Shown here: piece after piece, positions 11,693 through 24,489 of the stretch
Layout of the letters: the number at the start of each line of letters is the position of its first letter
How positions within the stretch are numbered: the first letter of the stretch is position 1
Assembly: GCA_021186555.1 (NCBI GenBank)
Contig: JAJKFL010000330.1
Location: forward strand, 25,411,444 to 25,475,443
Reading direction: 5' to 3'
Origin: Reticulitermes speratus
Lineage: Eukaryota > Arthropoda > Insecta > Blattodea > Rhinotermitidae
Length of the DNA stretch: 64,000 bases
The notes under the pieces: generated by a model
The model's database searches: none
What the model was told of the DNA's origin: nothing
The model's input: only the letters and a program-made list of their open reading frames with translations
Made by a program: the position numbers and the translations under genes

Positions 11693-13239
11693 TTGTACCT
11701 TAGACTAAAGTACATAGTACGAGTACTAATCAGAAGCACGTCATGAGGCAGAAATATGTAATAAATTGATTTGCACTGCTGAAAATGGATTCTAAAACTC
11801 TCTCACCGAGTCAGTCTCTACATGACAGATAATAGGCCCTAAGTTTATGGAGCAACAAAATAATCTATTTACATCTGTTTCACTGTTCACGTGTTACTTC
11901 TGTCTCACATACATACAGCACAATCAATACTCCCTGCTCTATACAGCAATATCAGTTTCACTCATTATAGTTTCGCCAATAAGCACTTCAGTCATCACCG
12001 TGTAAATTACAATTTTATCTCATTTTTGTATAAAAATTTTCCTTTTTTATTTATTTCAATTTAAACTTCTGTCTTGATTTCAGTATTTAATTTCCTTCAA
12101 TTTCAGGTTTGCTTTTTTGTTTGGCTTAGGTTTTGAAATATAGGCTAATTCTATGAGTTTTCTTATCGTAGTAGCTTCTATTACCATCAGTTATGCTAAG
12201 TTTAGTTTCTGCTATTGATTTTACTTTGCCAAAAAATTATTTCAGTGTTTTATTTAAACAACTGAACTGAATTAAACTGAACAACGAATAAATTATCTGC
12301 TAGAGCAGAAGTGCATAAATTTTTCAAAAATCTGGTAGCCACCTCAGAAGTCCAGGCATCAGAAAGGTGATATGAAGCAAATTACATACTCAATCTATAA
12401 ATATTAGCTGTCAACCTATAAAATTTAGTCGGAATAGCGACCTGGCGCCCGGTATTTGTGCACCCCTGTGTTACAATTCTGTAAACTAATAAGCAAAATT
12501 TAAATACAGATCACGGACATGTGTTCTGACTGCACCGATTTTACTATTTTATGTTAGGGCTCGAAGCGCCATAATGTAATATTCGCACAATCTGATCTTA
12601 GAAAACTTTGCCCTAAAATATAAACACGCCTAGTATCCAAGTCCTCTTTTTTTTTTACTTCATTTTATCATATCTTACAATTTCTTCACAAAAGTATAAA
12701 ATCCTTTTGTGTGCACAATAAATCGTACACCACAGTTCACTTTTCCATCTCACCCAAGAACAAATCATTAGTTTAACCGAACGCAAGTGATCCTCAAAAT
12801 TTTATATTCGCTGAATTCGACCGCGTCCTTTATGCTAAAAGCGACACTAAATAACCCCAAAGAAGTCAACGTAACACTTTGCCTGCGAACAACTTATACA
12901 GTTTCCATCTTGTTCCGGGACAGAATCTTGTCCCTTGTGCGTATTATTTTTCTGGGGGTGAAGAAACTTAAGTATATATAGCCATTTACGTAGGCAGCGT
13001 AGAGTAGACCCTTGAATTATGTGAGCCTATAATGCCTTTTATGAACAACTTGGGTAACATTTTCATTGAAAAACTTACACAGAACCAACGAAAGACAGAA
13101 AGTTAGAGAAAGATCAACACATCCTTCTACTCAGACTCTTTAGTTAGGCCTACTTAATTCATCCCTCACGCATACTCCTTCATTCTCACTTCCTCCTCAA
13201 ACTCCTCCATGTCTCTAATATTTCTTGCACACATATAGG

Positions 13240-13283
<44 letters not shown>

Positions 13284-14142
13284 CATGTAACCATTTTTCT
13301 TCCTTCTTCCAGTAGACCGAATACAAGATTGAATATCGATCCCCAATTCCCTCACCAGGCTTACTCTGGACTGCCCAATAATAGCGCTTCTGGAGCTTTC
13401 CAACGCCTCGGATACGAGTCATCAAGCACATGCACTGCACGATATTGAATTCACTGACCCAAGCAATATAGTGTCTAATGTATTCCAGATATCCATAAGA
13501 CCAAATCTGCGGTTAGGATTAGGGACAAAGAATTATAAGTTATGAAGTCCTACCTTGGTATGGCTATTTTGCTTCCATCTAAATCAAATTTTCTAGATAT
13601 TTTCACAGCAGAGTGCGCCCAACACCGACGTTGGCAATAAAGATAATCAGACGCTACAGGCCTAAAATGCGAAAGTTTACAACAGCCGATAACCGCTAAA
13701 TGAATAAAGTTTAACTTCCATCAATTTGTCAGTTTCAGACGAAACAACTATCACTGCAACAAAAATCATCAGCTTGTACCACTGTATCTCAATTTTGGAT
13801 CATTCCAAGCTCCATTCCTGTAACTGTCATATTATCCTTATCTGTTTTTCACTAGCATGTCTTGAAATAACGGTGTAAATATATGTCTCAGCTTTTGTAC
13901 GCGACACGGCATTAACTTGTGACTACTTCTCTGATTTGTTTATGCAAGCATCACTATTCTGTAAACGCAATCATATGTTTTACTTGTTTAGCTGCCCACA
14001 GAAACACTAACATTTTACCTCTCTCCACAAAATCTTGCCACCTATATATACTACACTCCAGTGAACTTAGGATGAATGGAAAGAAGTACATAAGGGTTTG
14101 AAGTATAGGACTATTACTCGTACCAATGCTCCTTGAAAGGCC
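11693..14142. other. No gene recognised; TA microsatellite
   Basis: A (TA)n tract of about 38 bases lies at 13242-13279 and gives YIYIYI minus-strand frames that mean nothing biologically. A T-rich stretch spans about 12020-12260. No gene or transposon is supported. Confidence 0.5.
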
Positions 14143-14375
14143 GCGGGACGTGCCATGGCTCAGGCAGTTATTAGTCACTGGCCTCTCAAAGCGCAGTCCC
14201 AGGCTCAATCCCAGGGCAGTCCATAAAGGACCTATAGTGGACAAAGTGGCATTCGGACAGGTTTTACTCTGAGTACGTCGGTTTTCTCCCGTCAGTCTGA
14301 ATCCACCTATGTTCCATAACCATTCATCCATCTATCTCCGACGCCATATAGTATCAGAAACTGACAGCGTCGTTG
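14143..14375 (+). mobile_element. tRNA-derived SINE, family SINE-4
   Basis: The head carries an A-box-like tggctcaggcagttatt near 14156-14173 and a B-box-like ggctcaatcccag near 14201-14214. It is followed by a body with ggacaaagtggcattcgg and acgtcggttttctcccg, and it ends near cagcgtcgttgaataac. That layout is typical of insect tRNA SINEs with a 'gacaggttt...ggttttc' body. No clear flanking direct repeat was found. It is a single copy in this window. Confidence 0.7.
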
Positions 14376-16030
14376 AATAACATACACAATTCGAAAGTCA
14401 AGAAGGAGTTGCAAAGACAAGAAAGAAATAAGCCGATGAAAAACAGTTTATGAAGAGTGAAGATAATAAACTGGTAGAATTTAACGATTCAGTTTGCGCC
14501 TTTTTATCAAATACTTCGATAGTTAGCTGGTCCAGTTGGTTAGTTACTAAAGGAGCAAAGTAGTTAAGATGGTGCTTCCTTCAGACTAAGTAGTAATTGC
14601 ACTGATGCATATATTGTTTTAGCGATTTTGACTTTAGGTGTTGTCAGTAATTCTCTTCTGTTGAAATAATAAATCATTAAATTCAATGACTGTAAAGTGA
14701 AATAAATGTAAATGAAATAAATAAAATCGTAGACAGATGCATATTGATGCTTGATTTCAACAACGAATAGTTTAAACATACATTTTATCCTTTAAATTCA
14801 GTTTACAAAATTATGATAAGATTTCTTGTCATTTTACTTTTCAGTAAAAAAGTGGCGATGAGAAATGACGTAACCATAATGTCAATCTAAGGCCATTCTC
14901 TAGTTCGCAAGTACAATATTGGAGACATCACACCTCCATTGAGACTCGTAGAAGTATCGATCGTCGTAGCTTGGTTAAACAGGCCATCACTTTAACGCTT
15001 ACGTTTCAAGACTCCTCAAACTTCGAACAGCTTCTCATGACTAAGTTATTCAAAAGCCCTTTCCCTTTATAAACATGCATGTTTTAAGTGAGACCTGATT
15101 TCTTACTTCTTCTACAGTAATTTATCATTCATCACCTCCATCAACTCTATTATCGTCTTCAGAACATGACGTAAGCAGCCTTACTGAAAGGTAATTACGC
15201 AAACCATTCACAATGCGGTCTCTACCCTGACACTTTCCCTATCTGCAGAAATCAAACCCGCATTCAGAGAGCCATGCAGTACAATATTACAGGGGCACGT
15301 AAACTTCCTGCAAACGATAGCTTAATATTAATATCTGCGTAAAGGTACACGTAAGAAAACAAACTGAATGGAGCAGTCTTTTTCCAGTTACTAGCCAAGA
15401 AATGTGCAGCGCTTGATTGAATCTGATGGTCCTTTAACGTGTCAAAAATAGCCCGCCTCTGAACCCTATTCTGTGCAAGATATATTTATATAGTCTGCAC
15501 TTTCACATTGTTACTTAATTCTCTATCTTGTGTTCGTATATCCCGTCTGCAGAGTGGGATATTCGTTTTGGGGTTTCCGGCTAAATTTATGCGCGAGTTT
15601 CTCTCCCCTCTCATGAACTGTAGCCTATATTCCCTGCATATTGCATGCTCATTTGATTTGACCACCGCATATTATAAAGCTCCTCACGTTGCTATTTTCT
15701 CCAGGGCCCTGTTACTTCCCTTTTTCAAAGTGTAAACATCCTCCTTCGTATCTTCTCCGCCAAACAGCTCTAATCTAGTTGACTGTTGTTTTCTAGGTTT
15801 TGAAATCCTGCAGTGTTGCATATTATAATGCTGCAACTATAAATATGAAGGCAGGATGTTCCTCCGCAACGTGGGTATCGGCCTAAAATATTACAATTCC
15901 CGCCTGAAACCCTGAAAATTTACGTAGTCTCAATGAATAAGGTGAGACCCATGCAAATCAGCAGAGAGCAAAATTTCGGTTTATAGTACTTGAATAGTTA
16001 TTTTATTCCATAACGGCTGTATTTCCGGTA
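14376..16030. other. No gene recognised
   Basis: AT-rich and without supported features. Frames such as 15508-15735 lack recognisable domains. Confidence 0.4.
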
Positions 16031-16305
16031 AGTGACGGCGCGATCAGTTGCACATAATATCATCTGCCAATCGAAAAACGTGGTCATGGGTTCAAATCTC
16101 ACACATACCATGGACACATGGTTTCGTTTCTGTGTTTGTGTTGTCTTGTGTAACCAGAGGTCTTGCGACGGTCCGATCCTTCCTCCAAGGAGTCAGGCAA
16201 ATGTCTACAAACAAGATTCAGAAACCCGAAAAGGAAAGGTCGCGGCTGTCCTTGACCTCTAGCGCCATACAGAAAAAAAACCCCTTGCGTGACCACACAG
16301 TTATA
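16031..16305 (+). mobile_element. Possible tRNA-headed SINE, unassigned family
   Basis: A tRNA-like head is suggested by ggcgcgatcagttgcaca (A-box-like) and gggttcaaatctcac (good B box, about 16087-16101). About 200 bp of body with cttgcgacggtccgatcc and ggtcgcggctgtccttgac follow. The spacing of the two boxes fits an internal Pol III promoter. No target duplication or tail is clear, and no second copy is present here, so the call is tentative. Confidence 0.4.
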
Positions 16306-16439
16306 TAATGTGTCAATACTATCTGATATAATGCGAGAACTGGAAGATTCTCGTGGAATCAACAGAACATATTGCTGTCCACGAAGGAAACCCAGGCTAT
16401 ACACATATACGTACATACACATAGGCCTACGATTAACAC

Positions 16440-17270
16440 CATTTAGCATAATCTTTCTTCAGAAGTTAAAAGTTTATCAGCCATTTAAGAACTTCACCAA
16501 ATTTGATAGAATTCGAAAGTTCATTGCCGCGTTCCTATCCTGAGCCATATAAGTCCAGTCCACGCCCTCCCATCTAAGCTTAGGTCTTCCAAATAGTCCC
16601 TTCATATTTCTGTACCAAAATCTTGCACGCATTTCTCCCCCCCCCCCCTTCTATACGTGCTACATACACCGCACATGTCATTCTTCTTGATTTGATCACC
16701 CGAATAATATTAGGTGACGTGTACAGATCATGAAGGCTCTCAACATGCACGTTTCTCAGGTGTCCTCCTACTTTCTCCCTCTTAGACCCACATACTTTTC
16801 TCAACACCCTGTTCTCGAATACCCCAGCCTATGTTCTTCCCTTAATGTGATGGCCCAACATTCACACTAATAAAACACAACAGGCAAAATTATACTTCAG
16901 TATACTTCAATATTAATGTTTTAGACATCAAGGCGGAACACAAAAGATTTTGCATCGAATCGCAGGAGGCATTCCCTGAATTTAATCTTAATCTGGTCTT
17001 GATTCTTCATGTATGCAGTTCGTATTTGTCAGTGTCGTTCTCAAATATTTGAAAGTTCCACACTTTCAAAGGATCTATTATATATCTTTAGGCTCTGATT
17101 TTGTCCCGCTTTGTGGGTCGAGATATGAACAAATCCTTAGTTCTTTCACCATTATTTCTAGACCATCTCCCTCACTAGCGACTACTAAAGCTTCTGTTTT
17201 TTTTTATGGTATTATGATTTCGCCCAATAAATTAACATCATCAGCATAGACCAGAAACTGATATCCCATT
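16440..17270 (-). pseudogene. LINE (non-LTR retrotransposon) reverse-transcriptase remnant, copy A
   Basis: Reading the minus strand from 17270, a palm-domain segment GYQFLVYADDVNLLGE is visible, with the catalytic YADD encoded at 17237-17248. It is followed after stops and frameshifts by EALVVAS and GLEIMVKELRIC pieces. Farther along, frame 16807-16580 gives LRKVCGSKREKVGG, ESLHDLYTSPNIIRVIKSRR and a VARIE segment, typical of the tail after the RT domain in jockey/RTE-like insect LINEs. The upstream half of the RT and any endonuclease are absent, and there are several stops. It is a dead, 5'-truncated copy. A run of 12 C at 16637-16648 interrupts the tail. Confidence 0.85.
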
Positions 17271-17797
17271 ATGTATGAGCAAAGGCATTCTGGCTCCACT
17301 ACACACGCGTATGGTCGTCCGGGAAACCAGAAAACCCAAAGCCGCAGAGCCATGGAGCCTAAGGCCATGAAATGATAGCCCTGGAGCTTTCGTTTTGTTT
17401 ATGAGCATTTTCCTTTTATGTAACTGGATGCCGACCATAGCCATGACACGGTGTTTGTACCTGTTCTTCCACAGTGAAGTGACATTGTTCTGTGTATGAA
17501 AAGTCGGCGCAGCTTTGCGGTTTTCAGAAAGGGTTCCCACCACGCTAACAGGCAGACGGGTGCTAATGTATTTATTTATCCATTAATTAACAAGCCCTAC
17601 ACAAAAAGGAAAGTCGTCGTCTTTGTTACAGGGGCTATTTTATTGGCATTCTAATATTGCCATTATGCTCGTGAATGCGTTGTAAGTCTATACAGCATGA
17701 GATTACAGCCTTGTAGACTGCCCCATACGTACCAATGTTTCGGAGAAACTTTCTGCCTCTCCCTTCAGGATAGTAAAAGAAGATTACCTTTGTTAAC
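17271..17797. other. No gene recognised
   Basis: Minus-strand frame 17241-17543 (100 codons) joins the LINE at its end but upstream shows no RT motif. It may be older repeat DNA. No other feature is supported. Confidence 0.4.
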
Positions 17798-17925
17798 CTG
17801 AAGATGGAGGCAAGAGGCCTCACCGAAACGATGGTACATATACACCAATCTCTACTTGCACCACCCTGAGGATGGAGACAGTAAAATCTTCCAAAACGCT
17901 GGTACATATACACCAATCTAAGCGG
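17798..17925 (+). repeat. Tandem pair of hammerhead-like modules
   Basis: Two copies of a 68-bp unit. The first has CTGAAGA (17798), a GGAGGC/GCCTC-type stem and GAAAC (17825-17829). The second has CTGAGGA (17866), a weak stem and a damaged CAAAAC. Both continue with the shared tggtacatatacaccaatct. The tandem layout resembles the dimeric arrangement in which hammerhead-bearing repeats are known, but the second copy looks inactive. Confidence 0.6.
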
Positions 17926-18012
17926 CATAATTTCACAACTGAACTCTTCATCAAGCCCGCTATGAGAGCTTCTGATGACGCACGGTGATATTTCACCGAT
18001 CGGAGGAATGCT

Positions 18013-18126
18013 ATCAGCCGAGGGATGGCTCCACTTGACATGCGCATCATCTTGCCAAATACTGTGGAAATCAGCCGAAGGATGGCTCCACTTGACATGC
18101 GCATCATCTTGCCAAATACTGTGGTT
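18013..18126 (+). repeat. 57-bp direct duplication
   Basis: The unit atcagccgagggatggctcc to aaatactgtgg occurs twice back to back with one base different in the first 12. It is a recent local duplication. It creates the repeated phrase in overlapping frames on both strands. Confidence 0.95.
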
Positions 18127-21100
18127 CTCACGCCTAAGCCGCCTTTATTTCCGTTTCTAGCAGACCTTTCGTCTCTTAGCGTCTGCTGAGACTAGGCTCA
18201 ATCACTCAATCGACAGGAGAAAGAAATGGTGTGTTAAGTTTAAGATATGCTTTCTATTGCAGTGAGGAAAACAACTGTGTTCACAGTAACAAAATGCATA
18301 AAATACAAGTTTCGTGTAATAAGACTTTGCGTGCAGAATATTCACATGAGATACATAAGGTAATTATGCTGGTTAGAAAACTGAATACAAAAGAATAATC
18401 AAAACAACAGTTCCCCTGTTTCGTAATACGAACTTCTGTTTATCGTAGCACAATTTTCAAACAGCCGCAGGTCAGTCGCCATGCTATCTCTACCTTCGTC
18501 TACGTATTTTTAAATTCCTCTTTCTCCCAGTAGTCTTCTTCACTGGCGTGTGTTGGCGTACAGTAATGGCCGACTGGGAAGACAGAAATGGCGGTGCACC
18601 AGTAAGTGCCTCGCTTTACAAAGGAACATATTATACAAGGGCTCCAAATATGTTTGATGTTTTAAAAGCTCCGTTCGTGTACACTTATTTATTGATCATG
18701 TGTATATTGTAAAAGCAAAAAAAAAAATTGAGACAAACGTTAAACTGCACACAGTCCTTTTCGGTCAACCTTCATACCAGGCGAGCAATAATGAAAGTAC
18801 CTCCATCTGTAATTTTTAAATTAATTTTCCTAAAGATAATTACAACACTGTTTTTCTTTCCAGACGGGTTTAAAGCGCGAACACATACCGCAGACGACCT
18901 CGCCATGTCCACTAATATAAAATTCGATTTCGCAACTAAACCTCTTTTGACAAGAGTTCCTCAACAAAGCGATGTGTCCCATTCTTTCTGTATTCGATCT
19001 TACACTCCTCTATTAATAACCAACGTAACACAAGCCCCTAAACAAATTAACTGCTATATTATTGTACATAACAGAACACGTGTTTAGTTGCCAGATATCC
19101 GTGGCTCGAGGTCGGATAAAGTTCTTGATTTTTCTCAGAATCTTCCTCCAAATACTCAGATGTTACCTTACACGTCACCATCACTTCCATCCAAATTCAT
19201 TATTCATGCTCATCCTCTAACTGAACGCTATGCAGGGTCTTCATGAATTACCATCAAATTTACCGATATGAGCAACTTTAAACTTTGTGCAGAAAACAAT
19301 TCATAAGGAATGCACAAGAATGTGTGACAGTAGTATCATTTAGAAACCCAGGGTGTTACAGACGACCCTGAATCACATTTCATGATATGGACCTAATGGG
19401 AAATCATTGATCCTCTGCACAAAAACAGAATATATAGAAACTTTATCAGTACCCTTCTAACATTAAATTTTATTAGCGGTTTGGATTTCCCCCACTATTT
19501 TGGGTTCCTCAGGCCACATTCAGGTGAAAAAGAGGCAGAGGAATTCTAATATGGTGAGATCGTTTGAAAAAGCTAGTATCTGTCCCCAGAACCGGTTGGT
19601 GTACAAATAATAAGCGAATTGTTACTGAGGTTACAAATGTTGTTCATGTGTGAAATAATAAGAAATCGTCTTTGTGTTGAATTAGATGACCTCTATCAGT
19701 GAAGAGTGATGGAGACTAGCTCTTCAAACTGGCTTGTACGAGTAGGATCCCCCTCCCCATTTTCACCTGAAGACTAAACCCCGTTTTTTTTAAAGTTGTA
19801 GTGTAAACAGAACCAACACGCTAGACAGTATCCAAAACATCAGTCAAGTTTGCTACAATCAAAAAACGTCAGAATCCTTTAAACCCTATTGTTACATTAG
19901 GCTTACATTCAGTTCATAAGTTTTTGATAGTACTAACACATATACACTATGTAGGCGTTTGTATTTTCTGTTGTTTATTAACTAATGTAACGACTTTAGT
20001 TTTGAATTTTACTAATGGTAAAGCAAGGAGATTACATCCTTCAGAAACCAAACTAAATGACATAGAGAAAACAATTACATCGATGTCTAAACGCTAGAAA
20101 TGAAGTTGACAGTATCCATCTTGATGACGTAGCATGTTTTGCTGTACTGGTGACGGTGTGCTCCGAAGATAATCATAAAATGCAACGTTTCTCATTTCCG
20201 CTTGTCTGTCAATTTGCGAAGTTTATTTATCTTTAAAACTTTATGAATCATTCAAATAATCCCATACGGCCTCAATACTAGCGAAAAACTCCGAATTCAG
20301 AACACAGTCCTATTCTCTGTTATTATTTTAAGGCACAGCAATTACTACACATGTATGTACAGTCTACTTTAAGAATAAAAAGCCCTACATTTGCCGTTGC
20401 ACAATGTCTTCATGTAAGCTATTTCGTATATTTCTCGCAATAAACATGATAACTTCCCTATAAAGAATTAACGGAGTGTTTTTAAAATGGTGAGTGTAGA
20501 TGTTCACCGTGTGGTAGAAACTCAGTGTTTAAATACTTCTTCCTAGAAACTATTGCTGAAAAGAGAACAATGCACTGAACTTACGCGGAGAATACTGTAA
20601 CGCAGTTAGAAGTGTATAGATTTTTATTTCATCATAATATCAAGCAAAAAGTAGATGCTTTTACCTACCTCTCACATGTCAAGTTGCTATGCAGATATAT
20701 TGAATATAGTTTTCCTGCACAAAGATTAGTCACAGTAAATATAATATGTATTTAACATAGCATGTATAGCCCGCATAAATCTTTATTCACATTTTCTCCA
20801 AAACAGTTTCTGAAGTCGTAAAATAATGTCGTTAAAAATAAAAACATGAAAACTGCAGACATTATGAGCATGCGGTTGGATTGTATACTATTTAACTTAT
20901 CTATAGCAAGTACTGTGGTTATTTAGCGTGGGAAAGAATAAGGCCTCTCCAGAGGAATTTGGAAAATACGGAGCAAGCACGAACGCGACAGGTTTTGCGG
21001 TATTTCTGCAGCATCCATTTTAGTGACTGAATATAATCATGAAAAATATCAGTCACGATATGAAATTCTTCGGCCAAGAATCTAACCGGGTGACACAGGC

Positions 21101-21167
21101 TACAAGTCAAGGCTCTTCTAAACTTCCCAGCTGTTGAGCTGGAATACATGGCTGTCCAGCGTCGTTG
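18127..21167. other. No gene established
   Basis: Frame 18728-19087 (119 codons) overlaps a good splice-acceptor-like sequence, ctgtttttctttccag at about 18848-18863, but has no recognisable domain. A degenerate CTGAGGA-hairpin-GAAA module lies on the minus strand at 19479-19514. The rest is AT-rich unique-looking DNA. Confidence 0.35.
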
Positions 21168-22083
21168 TTCTGGGTTTTAATCCGGATCACAGGCCTTCTG
21201 TAGACTCCATATACTCGCAGGCTACAGCAACGGAGTGATACAACCTACATTTCTGGGTTTTAATCCAGATCATAGGCCTTCTGTAGACTCCATATACTCG
21301 CAGGCTACAGCAACGGAGTGATACAGCCCTACATTTCTGGGGTTTAATCCGGATTACAGGCCTTCTGTAGACTCCATATACTCGCAGGTTACAGCAACGG
21401 AGTGATACAGCCTACATTTCTGGGGTTTAATCCGGATCACAGGCCTTCTGTAGACTCCATATACTCGCAGGTTACAGCAACGGAGTGATACAACCTACAT
21501 TTCTGGGTTTTAATCCAGATCATAGGCCTTCTGTAGACTCCATATACTCGCAGGCTACAGCAACGGAGTGATACAGCCCTACATTTCTGGGTTTTAATCC
21601 AGATCATAGGCCTTCTGTAGACTCCATATACTCGCAGGCTACAGCAACGGAGTGATACAGCCCTACATTTCTGGGGTTTAATCCGGATGACAGGCCTTCT
21701 GTAGACTCCATATACTCGCAGGTTACAGCAACGGAGTGATACAGCCTACATTTCTGGGGTTTAATCCGGATCACAGGCCTTCTGTAGACTCCATATACTC
21801 GCAGGCTACAGCAACGGAGTGATACAGCCTACATTTCTGGGTTTTAATCCGGATCACAGGCCTTCTGTAGACTCCATATACTCGCAGGCTACAGCAACGG
21901 AGTGATACAGCCTACATTTCTGGGGTTTAATCCGGATCATAGGCCTTCTGTAGACTCCATATACTCGCAGGCTACAGCAACGGAGTGATACAGCCTATAT
22001 TTCTGGGTTTTAATCCGGATCACAGGCCTTCTGTAGACTCCATATACTCGCAGGCTACAGCAACGGAGTGATACAGCCTACAT
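21168..22083 (+). repeat. Satellite array, 83-84 bp unit, 11 copies
   Basis: Units begin near ttctgggttttaatccggat and end near gtgatacagcctaca. Starts fall at 21168, 21251, 21335, 21418, 21501, 21585, 21669, 21752, 21835, 21918 and 22001. Length varies by one C (gcctaca or gccctaca). Variant blocks (ccagatcatagg versus ccggatcacagg) recur at copies 2, 5 and 6, which suggests duplication of multi-unit segments. There is no spacer, so this is not a CRISPR array. No coding frame runs through it. Confidence 0.97.
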
Positions 22084-22194
22084 TTCTCATTTTCGCAATA
22101 CTACCCCTCCCCCTATGAACCTAACATTCTTGAGAAGCTAGCATTTTTTCACATAATCGAGATATTTTCCTCCTTTACAGCACTCGTATGTCCG

Positions 22195-22310
22195 TATCTT
22201 GAGCCAATGTAATCTGTCCCAGATCTCCTGTAACATTTCTTTAAGATTCATTTTAATATTATCTTCCGATCTACACCAAGATATTCCCAACACCCTCCAT
22301 CATTCAGAAT
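22195..22310 (-). mobile_element. LINE 3'-end fragment
   Basis: Minus-strand translation gives SEDNIKMNLKEML followed by a WDRLHWLKI-like string. This is the same conserved tail (DNIKMDL, then WI.LAQ) as in the other LINE pieces. About 115 bp, heavily diverged. Confidence 0.6.
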
Positions 22311-23424
22311 TCTTTTCCATTAGATGTTAAACAGTCAAAGATAATGACAACACAGAAGTCGTGAGACGGATGAACACTTGGAATCATGTTTCCAGTCTGT
22401 TATGTTTAAATGAACGTTAGACATGTCATGAACTAAACATCGTGAACGCACTGCATTATTAAAAGAAGCCATTCCGATGGCAGGCGAGAAAATCGAAGCG
22501 AAATGTCAAGAGCTAAGCGACGCCCGTAGGGCGGTTTATAAATGATTTTCAGTTGGTGTGTCACTTGTTGCTGCAGTTCATATTCTCTCTCTGACACACA
22601 TACGTAACACAAAACAAGAGCGTAACGCAGAAATAAAATGACGATTACAAGCTTAATTGCTGAGATGCGAAACCATTCTAAAGACAGATAAACAGTTAGT
22701 GAAATGGGAAATATATATGCTCTAAAAATTACACCTACTTGATATGGCAATCCTTATAAGTGATTTTCAGCACCGATAAGTGGTTTCAATCTTACAGTTT
22801 ACAAGTGTGTTTCTTCTAAAGCGTACACTTGCTTGTTTTCATATTTCACGACAAACTGCTACCCTGGGACAAGCGCTCCATTTTATAGTTCGGCCGTTAC
22901 ACATAGGCGAATGTATTCCCCCAAGCAACTTGTGCCTTCAAACAAAGGATAAATTATTACAGATGAAACTGCAACTTCGTGCTCTGAAGTACTCGGCGCC
23001 AGCCCCTTCCTGCGCAACTGCCTGACTGACATTGCTCTGTCCTATAGTGGCCTATAGGGGCCTACTTCCCATTAACTCACTTCCATGATTATCATTGTCT
23101 TAATGCCGATGTGTCGTTAGCAGTTGACATAGCACCGTTAAATGCGTGTCTCTTTCTTTAGCTTTTTGCATACGGGCATCAAAAGAATATGAATTTTGTA
23201 TTCGTTACGACATTCATGACGTTTTACAAAGTATCTTCATCATTAACACATCTACCTAGTTGTAAAGATTAATAATTCAGATAGATCAGTATTTAAGACT
23301 CTTCACAGGCTGTACTTTCTCATTCCTAGAGTTTGTTACTTACTACATTTTCCGACTATTTGTAAACTTTCTCTGACGTTAAATCGCTGTGCACAGAATA
23401 ATGACCGGGCCATTTAATTGAAAC
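22311..23424. other. No gene recognised
   Basis: Frames 22433-22750 (minus, 105 codons) and 22780-23025 (plus, 81 codons) show no recognisable domain. No other signal. Confidence 0.35.
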
Positions 23425-23438
23425 ACAAAGATGATATT

Positions 23439-23722
23439 GGGGGCAAGCAGCGGCGCAGTTGGTTGAGGCACTGCTCTACAAACCGGAAGGTCGCGGGTTC
23501 GATTCCCGATGGTGTCGTTTGAATTTTTCATTGACATAATCCTTTCGGTCGCACTATGGCCCTGGGGTCGACTCAGTCTCTACTATAAATAAGTACCACG
23601 CCGGTGCGTAGGGCTGACAACATTACCACCTTCATGTGCCGATTGTGTAGAAATCTGGGAGCCTCAACCTCCTAGACCTCTAAGGGCCAGTCCAGGCACG
23701 TAATGGGATTGCTTTGCCTTTT
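23439..23722 (+). mobile_element. tRNA-derived SINE, family SINE-3, with target duplication
   Basis: The 14-bp direct repeat acaaagatgatatt flanks it at 23425-23438 and 23723-23736. The head has A box cggcgcagttggttgaggca and B box gggttcgattcccg. The body includes ggtcgcactatggccctgg and ccaccttcatgtgcc and ends at gggattgctttgcctttt. Intact duplications show retrotransposition rather than segmental duplication. Other copies: 40665 and 63107. Confidence 0.95.
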
Positions 23723-23736
23723 ACAAAGATGATATT

Positions 23737-24115
23737 CTTGTGCAAGACACATTCTCCCAAGACATTACAAGATTCTGCAGTCACCAGAACACTAATACCT
23801 TAAGAACTGGAGGCAGTATCTAACGATCTTACGTTAAATCTCTATAAATCATGAAGACAATAATACCAATGACAATGCAGGAAATACTTAGAAATGAAAA
23901 TAAAACAATTCTCAAAATCAAACACGAACTTTATTTCTCAAACAGACTAATAAATGCATCACTTTCATTGCAGCATACAAGCTAACAATTTGCCTAATAA
24001 TATGCAAGCAAATTGGAGTTCGGTACGTTTACTGAATATGGCAGCAGTAAGTTCTCCGAAATTTTGATACCCACGTACCAGACTGCACGGCATTATAACC
24101 ATAAATACCACAATA
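23737..24115. other. No gene recognised
   Basis: AT-rich, no feature supported. Confidence 0.4.
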
Positions 24116-24330
24116 TAAATCTACACTGCCGTTAAAGCCCTAAATAAATCTACACTGCCGTTAAAAGCCTAAATTAAATCTACACTGCCGTTAAAAGCCC
24201 TAAATTAAATCTACACTGCCGTTAAAAGCCCTAAATTAAATCTACACTGCCGTTAAAAGCCCTAAATTAAATCTACACTGCCGTTAAAAGCCCTAAATTA
24301 AATCTACACTGCCGTTAAAAGCCCTAAATT
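24116..24330 (+). repeat. Minisatellite, 31-bp unit, 7 copies
   Basis: The unit starts taaatctacactgccgttaa and ends gccctaaat. Copies start at 24116, 24145, 24175, 24206, 24237, 24268 and 24299. The first two are shorter by one or two bases, while the last five are identical, as expected for expansion at the right-hand side. Confidence 0.95.
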
Positions 24331-24489
24331 AAATCCCAAAAATAGGCAATGTATGTATAACGTAACGATGTGGTGCGTTCGTGTAACAATTGCTGCAATG
24401 AAAAGGCAACAATGTGTTCTCTGTGTATTGTTGAGCTACACGTCAAGTCAACAATATAAAAATATTCAATGTTGCATAAGAAGTAATTT

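Noticed and set aside
13186..13440. YIYIYI-containing protein
   Set aside because: It is the TA microsatellite translated.
21168..22083. CRISPR array
   Set aside because: Units are contiguous with no variable spacers and the context is eukaryotic; it is a satellite. The same holds for the arrays at 28839, 39661 and 57495.
23439..23520. Functional tRNA gene (also heads at 27860-27948, 40900-40969 and 46670-46731)
   Set aside because: A and B boxes are good, but each continues into a repeated SINE body and the better copies carry target duplications.
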